64,000 bases of DNA from Gimesia aquarii (GTDB taxonomy: Bacteria > Planctomycetota > Planctomycetia > Planctomycetales > Planctomycetaceae): the NCBI RefSeq assembly GCF_007748195.1, contig NZ_CP037920.1:248001-312000 (forward strand), given 5' to 3'. Position 1 is the first letter of the stretch. Every line of letters starts with the position of its first letter. Position numbers and translations under genes: made by a program. Below, piece after piece: positions 59,615-64,000 of this stretch. A model generated the notes under the pieces. That model worked only from the letters and a program-made list of their open reading frames with translations, was not told the origin of the DNA and made no database searches.

Positions 59615-59875
59615 ATGCTCGACAAACTCCCTCTCAAAGCGCTTGATGGTAATAAAACGTATCTTACTGCGTTTCTTACCGTTATTTTTTCCCTCAGTGG
59701 GATGCTGCTTGGTGAAATTGAGACAGCTGAAGCAATCAAGCTATTACTGGCCGCCTTCGGCCTCGTCGGGATTGGTCACAAATTAGAAAAGAGTGCGCCC
59801 CTTCAAATGGAATTGGGAGAAATCGAACCAACCAGGGAGCGGTATCACGATCCACGTCAATCTTTAGATAAGTGA
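59615..59875 (+). CDS. Holin-like two-helix membrane protein
   Basis: 86 residues: MLDKLPLKALDGNKTYLTAF, helix 1 (about 15-35), a short loop with GEIE, helix 2 (about 41-58), then a polar tail. AAGGAAG precedes ATG. Size, topology and position ahead of spanin-like genes suggest a phage holin, but no holin family motif is clear. A decayed copy starts at 51113. Confidence 0.5.
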   Translation: MLDKLPLKALDGNKTYLTAFLTVIFSLSGMLLGEIETAEAIKLLLAAFGLVGIGHKLEKSAPLQMELGEIEPTRERYHDPRQSLDK

Positions 59876-59878
59876 TCA

Positions 59879-60085
59879 ATGGGCGGTCTTTTAAGAATCA
59901 TCGCGGCCCTTTTGGAGCTGTTGCTTTTCTGGACCAGGAAAAAACACAGCAACGAAAACGAGCGTCTGGAAGAAGTGGAAAGGATTCAAAACAATGCGAC
60001 CTGTCGAGACGAACAGGCGGTTCAGTCGCAGTTTCACCGTATGCGTACTCGTGGTCGTGTTCGGGATGACAACAAACGGCTGTAA
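59879..60085 (+). CDS. Small membrane protein with coiled-coil tail, inner-spanin-like
   Basis: 68 residues: hydrophobic N-terminus (LLRIIAALLELLLFW), then a charged helix (RKKHSNENERLEEVERIQNN). Overlaps the following lipoprotein gene by 92 bp in another frame, as Rz/Rz1-type spanin pairs do. Shorter than typical Rz. Start 4 bp after the holin-like stop. Confidence 0.45.
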   Translation: MGGLLRIIAALLELLLFWTRKKHSNENERLEEVERIQNNATCRDEQAVQSQFHRMRTRGRVRDDNKRL

Positions 60086-60269
60086 AGTCCTTGATCGTTT
60101 GAAACCCAAATCGGAACCCAAAGTGATCGCCGTACCAGACAAGATGGTTCCGGACATGCTCGATCAAGGTGAGCCAGCTCCCTATGACGGATGGCTTTTT
60201 TCGGATTCTCTTTTTAACGAGTATGCTCCCTATTGGCAAAAGGGACCTTACGGGAGTAACCAAGAATGA
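59994..60269 (+). CDS. Small lipoprotein, outer-spanin-like
   Basis: 91 residues with a lipoprotein signal ending near VFGMTTNGC (residue 30), and a short soluble tail. Nested against the previous gene. Its stop overlaps the next ATG (ATGA). The tail motif QGEPAPYDGWLFSDSLFN is retained in the decayed copy at 51205-51260. Confidence 0.6.
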   Translation: MRPVETNRRFSRSFTVCVLVVVFGMTTNGCKVLDRLKPKSEPKVIAVPDKMVPDMLDQGEPAPYDGWLFSDSLFNEYAPYWQKGPYGSNQE

Positions 60270-60808
60270 GGGCCATTGATTCGGATCCAAACCGACCGGA
60301 ATCCAAAGTGTTAGATTCCATTTCGATGTTGGTTCACTGGATTCTCGCTTTCCTGGTTCTTTTATTTACATTGCCTGGTTGTCATTCAGACGATCAAAAG
60401 CAACAGTATCGACCCTATTACGATCCCCCATCAAAACGAGTTCGGCCCATGGAAAGGATCCGGAAACCGATCCAGGGCGCTGCGGATCGTGTCGATGAGG
60501 TATTGGAAAAAACACCAGTACCGGCCGTTGCCGGGCTTCTGGCCGAAGATGCACTCGAGATGATTGAGAAAGTCGAAACGCTCCCCGTTCAGGAACCCGA
60601 TCCAGAAGTCGTCGAAATCATCGCGCCGAAACCGGATCCGTTGTACGAGGTTCCGGAAGATACAAGCGGCCCGGATCGAATGAACGAGGACCCGTCAAAA
60701 TCAAACAGTGGGACTGTTTTTGCGGTCTTTATTGCTTTGATGGCGCTGATTTATCTTGGTTTCAAGTTGTTGAAAGGACTCAAACGTGAAAAGCCTCACC
60801 GCCAATGA
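60266..60808 (+). CDS. Lipoprotein with C-terminal membrane helix, u-spanin-like
   Basis: 180 residues. N-terminal signal ending in a lipobox (LFTLPGC, near residue 39), a long Pro/Glu-rich linker (TLPVQEPDPEVVEIIAPKPD), and a C-terminal transmembrane helix (about 150-172). An outer-membrane lipid anchor plus inner-membrane helix is the topology of unimolecular spanins such as T1 gp11. Overlaps the next gene by 23 bp. Function is inferred from topology alone. Confidence 0.5.
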   Translation: MRAIDSDPNRPESKVLDSISMLVHWILAFLVLLFTLPGCHSDDQKQQYRPYYDPPSKRVRPMERIRKPIQGAADRVDEVLEKTPVPAVAGLLAEDALEMIEKVETLPVQEPDPEVVEIIAPKPDPLYEVPEDTSGPDRMNEDPSKSNSGTVFAVFIALMALIYLGFKLLKGLKREKPHRQ

Positions 60809-61448
60809 TCGACCCACTGCGGAATTGCTGGGAGCGGATCCCCTCATTCAGACGGATGAAGATCTCGACAAGGCTTTAAATGAGCTCTCATTTCTGAACG
60901 CCTTTGAGCAGTCGGTGAATGCGACTTGCACCAGGTATATCGAGAAACTCAAACAGGAATCGGAACAGCGCAAATATGTGTTGATTGATGACCAAGATCC
61001 TGTCACGATTGAAAACCGGCGAGAACAGCTCAACGAGCGAGTGAATGCGTATTGTAAAGCGAATCGATCGAGTTTGATGGAAGGCAAGAAGAAAACCAAA
61101 TCGTTTCCACATGGTTCGGTGAGTTTCAAAGATCAACCAGCCAAGGTTGAGTATCGATCAGGCCTGAAAGAAATGGACAGCCTCAGTCTATTAGATAAGC
61201 TGATGCAGTCAACGTTGATCGAACAGATCACAGCCTGGTTGATGTCGATTTGTATCTTTGGCAAGAACAAAGAGGCGCGCTTACTTTCCGAAGTGGTCGA
61301 GCTCAAACCAAAGCTCAGTGTTTCCAGGATCAAAAAAGCGTTCGAAGAAAAACGTTTGAATGCAAATCATCTGAAACAATTGGGATTGAAATATTCCCCA
61401 GGTAAAGAGCAGCTGACGATCAAGCCAGCTGAATACAAGCCTGGCTGA
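60786..61448 (+). CDS. gam: Mu Gam-like host-nuclease inhibitor
   Basis: 220 residues. The middle (about 30-120; DLDKALNELSFLNAFEQSVN, RVNAYCKANRSSLMEGKKKT, KSFPHGSVSFKDQPAKVEY) follows the Mu Gam family, which binds DNA ends in a Ku-like way and blocks exonucleases. The C-terminal 80 residues (ARLLSEVVELKPKLSVSRIK) are extra. In the element it could protect linear DNA during packaging or replication. Copy 1 (51368) is truncated after 67 residues. Call is by motif only. Confidence 0.68.
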   Translation: MKSLTANDRPTAELLGADPLIQTDEDLDKALNELSFLNAFEQSVNATCTRYIEKLKQESEQRKYVLIDDQDPVTIENRREQLNERVNAYCKANRSSLMEGKKKTKSFPHGSVSFKDQPAKVEYRSGLKEMDSLSLLDKLMQSTLIEQITAWLMSICIFGKNKEARLLSEVVELKPKLSVSRIKKAFEEKRLNANHLKQLGLKYSPGKEQLTIKPAEYKPG

Positions 61449-61557
61449 AAAATTCTCGGGTCCTCCCAAGGGGGCCCGGTGCCGCGCGCGGTTCCATAAT
61501 CGCACTTTTTTTGTCTCAAAACGCAATTTTAAGTCACTTCTTCTTCTTCCTATTAAA
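61449..61557. other. Conserved GC-rich non-coding block upstream of TerS, candidate packaging site
   Basis: TCGGGTCCTCC...GGGGGCCCGG...CGCGCGCGGTTCC, then a T-run and TTCTTCTTCTTCC to the TerS start. The same block survives in the decayed copy (about 51655-51763) although most genes there are broken, so the DNA itself seems to be under selection or young. In lambda, cos and Nu1-binding sites lie directly before nu1, as here. Cos/pac function is inference. Confidence 0.45.
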
Positions 61558-62145
61558 TTGATGGGCAAAAAATCAGCAAAGCGATCGCCCAAAAGAGCCA
61601 CTTCAAAAAGCACCACCTCAAAAACGAAAAAAACACCTAAAAAACAAGCTCCAGTGAAAAAAACGGAGCCGGTCAAATGTGTCATTGGATTTACTGCTGC
61701 TGCCGAACGATGGGACGTTAGCGACAAGACGATTCAGAACTGGATCAAAAAAGGACTTCCGGTTAGCGGAACTCAACGAAAGAGAGTTTTCGATGTTTCT
61801 GAGTGTGATGCGTGGGTGGCATCTTATCGCGATGAGAAAGCAGACAGAGAATCCCAAAAGCTCAACGAAGAACTCAAAAAAGAGAAGCTGCTCCAAGAGA
61901 AATTGAAGCGAAAGGACCTGGAGCGTAAAGATTTAATCGCAAATGAGAAGCTGATCAGTCGGGAAGAATACGAGTTGTTTGCCGCGGAATGTGTGATCGA
62001 AGCCCGCGACCAGATGTTGACACTACCAAAAGAGATGCGGCGGCATCTCTGCAAAAAGTGCCAGTCAAAAGTGAAAGAGATGCAAACAATGATTGAGCAG
62101 ACATTGCTGCGGTTATCTGAAATCGAAGAGGGACCAAAAAAATGA
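61558..62145 (+). CDS. terS: Phage terminase small subunit, Nu1-like
   Basis: 195 residues. Lys-rich start, winged helix-turn-helix (IGFTAAAERWDVSDKTIQNW, IKKGLPVSGTQRKRVFDVSE) like gpNu1, a coiled-coil (QKLNEELKKEKLLQEKLKRK), and a domain with ISREEYELFAAECVIEARDQ. It would recognise the packaging site and recruit a large terminase. No terL follows; the next gene is a small Cys-rich protein and then attR. So any packaging would need a helper's large subunit and capsid. Nu1-type start, but a DNA-binding regulator remains possible. Confidence 0.75.
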   Translation: MMGKKSAKRSPKRATSKSTTSKTKKTPKKQAPVKKTEPVKCVIGFTAAAERWDVSDKTIQNWIKKGLPVSGTQRKRVFDVSECDAWVASYRDEKADRESQKLNEELKKEKLLQEKLKRKDLERKDLIANEKLISREEYELFAAECVIEARDQMLTLPKEMRRHLCKKCQSKVKEMQTMIEQTLLRLSEIEEGPKK

Positions 62146-62188
62146 TCGCTCAAACTCCCAATCCCTGAACTGAAGGAGGTGGCTGCCA

Positions 62189-62398
62189 ATGGCCGAACAG
62201 ATTAACAAGTCCGATAAAAAGTGTCCGATAAATCATAAAAATCCGCGTCGTGGAGATCCTTGTCCGAAAAAACTGTGCACGGGAAAACTGAGCAGCTACT
62301 CACAATCACGTACGGAAAACGGCAGGATTTACTTTCTTTCCTGCGCTCGCTGTAATTTCAAACCCAAAAATAATAAAGAATTCAAAAAAATCGGATAA
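62189..62398 (+). CDS. Small zinc-ribbon-like protein
   Basis: 69 residues with CPKKLC and CARC pairs, lysine-rich; the last gene before attR. AAGGAGGT upstream is the strongest ribosome-binding site in the right arm. Transcribed with TerS. Unknown role. Confidence 0.65.
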   Translation: MAEQINKSDKKCPINHKNPRRGDPCPKKLCTGKLSSYSQSRTENGRIYFLSCARCNFKPKNNKEFKKIG

Positions 62399-62470
62399 TT
62401 ATTTTTTGCTTAAATCTGGTAGGACGATGTAGCCAAATCAATCTGGTACGACCCATCCCCCCGATAGCTC

Positions 62471-62507
62471 CGTCGTGCCGGATCCATTCTGGGAATCCAG
62501 CACGATG
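62471..62507. repeat. Hairpin near the right end of the element
   Basis: CGTCGTGCCGGAT (62471-62483) and ATCCAGCACGATG (62495-62507) pair with two mismatches. May be a terminator for the right arm; no T-run. Confidence 0.5.
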
Positions 62508-62685
62508 GATTAAAGCTGTTCAAATTCGAACGGACAACCGTTGTTTAAACAGGATATGAATATAGCCAATTGTATATAGGTATGTTCATCCAGATTATGC
62601 CGAATGACTAGCTTGAGGAATGAGTAGACGCGATCCAAATCAAATCTACTGATTGTCCGAATTTATGTGAATTTGGGTCATGTGA

Positions 62686-62764
62686 CTAGATTCAGGTTCT
62701 AGTGTCCTTAACGGACGTGGAGGTTCGAATCCTCTCTTGGGTATTTTGATATCAAACGACTTAC
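62686..62764. repeat. attR: 79-bp direct repeat of tRNA-Leu 3' end
   Basis: Identical to 21903-21981; contains only the tRNA 3' part from the anticodon stem and 21 bp past it, so it is not a functional tRNA. Confidence 0.95.
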
Positions 62765-62834
62765 CTCAACAAGACAGCTACCCCTCTAAGAATCTCTCGA
62801 TCAGCGACCAAAACGCGAACAGAGTAGTAGTTGC

Positions 62835-63719
62835 ATGACATTTGAAGGTGATGAGATGATTTTTAGAGTCTTATTATCTAATGTTTTTGAGTATGCAGCG
62901 AAGATATCAACACCAATTGGCGTGTTGGCATTCGCGATTGCTGCATGGCTTACATGGCAGATTGTAAAAGGTAAGCAGGAAGAGCGTAAACTCAAAGCAT
63001 CTCCTGAAGAAAAACGATCTCAGCTAGTAGACGAACTCTTAACTCGTTATAAGATTACGGGCGAAGATTTGAGTGGTGCGCAAAGATTTAAGCTGATTCG
63101 CGAAGAAATGCAAAAACGCTTTGCATACAGGGTGTTGAGCTTGGTTATCCTTGCAATCACTTTTGTTGTTTGCTTATTCATTGCTAGTGAGTATAGTAGT
63201 AAATTACATCAACCTTCAAAAAATAGTAGTGTTGATCACAGCAAGGACATACCTAAAATCAATAAGGTCGAACCTCATACGTCTGTGAATGTAGATTCAC
63301 CTCAAAATCCTCCTCCTGCTCCCAATACTTATCCCAATGCACCATCTCGAGAAAATAAACTGTCAAAGGATCAGGTCACTGAGCCGCCGAAAGGTCCTAA
63401 ACAGGAAACTGGAACAATAAAGATTAAGAATCTTACAGATCGCCCTTTGGATGTCTATTTATGGCCCCACATTTATGAAACTGGAGACCCTAAGATTCTT
63501 GAGCAATGGTCCTTTCATCCCAACATCAAATCACAGGAAGAAAAACCGTTCAACTATCTTGTCGGTGGCTACTATTACGTGGTTATCCGAGATGCCAGTG
63601 CAGAGAAAGACTTCTATATCGGATGGAAAGATTTTTTATGGAAGAAATCTCGAACTATGACGGTCTCACAGAATCTTTTTCGCAATATTGACGTGACATC
63701 CGCTGTGGAAATTGATTGA
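62835..63719 (+). CDS. Two-helix membrane protein, right chromosomal flank
   Basis: 294 residues (ATG 62856 is a later option). N-terminal helix (about 22-42), a helical region (ERKLKASPEEKRSQLVDEL), a second helix (about 99-120), a Pro-rich linker, and a beta-rich C-terminal domain (about 200-294; GTIKIKNLTDRPLDVYLWPH). The C-terminal domain could be periplasmic. Unknown function; lies just outside attR. Confidence 0.7.
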   Translation: MTFEGDEMIFRVLLSNVFEYAAKISTPIGVLAFAIAAWLTWQIVKGKQEERKLKASPEEKRSQLVDELLTRYKITGEDLSGAQRFKLIREEMQKRFAYRVLSLVILAITFVVCLFIASEYSSKLHQPSKNSSVDHSKDIPKINKVEPHTSVNVDSPQNPPPAPNTYPNAPSRENKLSKDQVTEPPKGPKQETGTIKIKNLTDRPLDVYLWPHIYETGDPKILEQWSFHPNIKSQEEKPFNYLVGGYYYVVIRDASAEKDFYIGWKDFLWKKSRTMTVSQNLFRNIDVTSAVEID

Positions 63720-63746
63720 TGATCGCAATGCTTTTTTATGTGAAAG

Positions 63747-63998
63747 CTACGCTTTTTTAGGTGCAGGTTGCAGTACAATCTTCTTTTTTGATGGAACAGA
63801 AAAGCGGCCGATTTCCTTAGATGAGCCATCACCCAATTTTAGAATTACTGCATATGTTCCGTGCTTTGATGGTAGTAGCCAGCGTTTTTTATCATTCGGC
63901 GCCAGAAACATTGGATATGAAGTAGGTGAATGTTTTAGCCACTTTGTTTCGGCAAAATCATAGACCCAAATCTCCATGATAGTCTTTTCAATGTTTTC
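63747..63998 (-). CDS. Protein fragment, 5' end beyond the window
   Basis: The frame is open to the edge (ENIEKTIMEIWVYDFAETKW); an ATG at 63977 lies inside. C-terminal part of a soluble beta-rich protein (SKEIGRFSVPSKKKIVLQ). Not recognised. Confidence 0.5.
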   Translation of the reverse strand, partial: ENIEKTIMEIWVYDFAETKWLKHSPTSYPMFLAPNDKKRWLLPSKHGTYAVILKLGDGSSKEIGRFSVPSKKKIVLQPAPKKA

Positions 63999-64000
63999 AA

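Noticed and set aside
62686..62764. A second tRNA-Leu gene
   Set aside because: Only the 3' half is present; the acceptor 5' strand and D-arm are missing.

Overview
The window looks like planctomycete chromosome (Planctomycetota, Gimesia/Planctomyces-like; inferred from gene content, no 16S rRNA present). It carries an ammonium-transporter/hybrid-kinase fusion, a DcaP-like porin, ClpC, CsrA, CstA and a 32-residue bL37-like basic protein.

Left flank (1-21.9 kb), chromosomal backbone: two membrane proteins with an ECF-type sigma factor, the bL37-like gene, a ComM/YifB-type AAA ATPase, Amt-PAS-histidine kinase-receiver, tRNA-dihydrouridine synthase, a Clp_N-ThiD2-ThiE fusion, ClpC, a methyltransferase, CsrA, CstA, small lipoprotein and membrane genes, and a DcaP-like porin. 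It ends in tRNA-Leu(CAG) at 21876-21960.

Mobile element (21903-62764): a 79-bp perfect direct repeat, made of the 3' part of tRNA-Leu plus 21 bp, occurs at 21903-21981 and 62686-62764 and brackets about 40.8 kb. The left arm (22.8-27.6 kb, all + strand) has a tyrosine integrase, small genes, an element-borne csrA, and a replication-protein-like gene with iteron-like repeats inside it. The ribosome-binding site of that gene sits in the loop of a hairpin resembling a CsrA site. The right arm (59.2-62.4 kb) has a holin-like protein, spanin-like proteins, a Mu Gam-like protein, a conserved GC-rich non-coding block and a Nu1-like terminase small subunit. No large terminase, portal, capsid or tail genes are seen. 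Integrase, Rep-like protein and a lone TerS suggest a phage satellite (PICI-like) or a prophage reduced to its ends. A decayed copy of the right arm lies at 50.7-51.8 kb.

Cargo (27.3-59 kb): many short genes, mostly of unknown function, plus two LRR proteins, a DUF433 protein, a GNAT acetyltransferase, an exported KatG, an SDR operon, microproteins, and an FGGY kinase with DeoR-like and SorC-like sensors. From 27.3 to 52.0 kb, 30 copies of a 28-nt hairpin (11-nt arms, 6-nt loop, compensatory changes in the arms) lie between genes, often at or across stop codons. None were noticed outside this interval. At least two genes (DUF433, GNAT) also show integron-cassette hallmarks: a 5' core inverted relative to a site at the stop codon, followed by an attC-like structure.

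Right flank (62.8-64 kb): one membrane protein and a gene cut by the window edge. The strongest candidates for a new system are the satellite-like element with its putative CsrA-Rep circuit and the hairpin-punctuated cargo. All function assignments rest on reading motifs by eye; no database search was possible.
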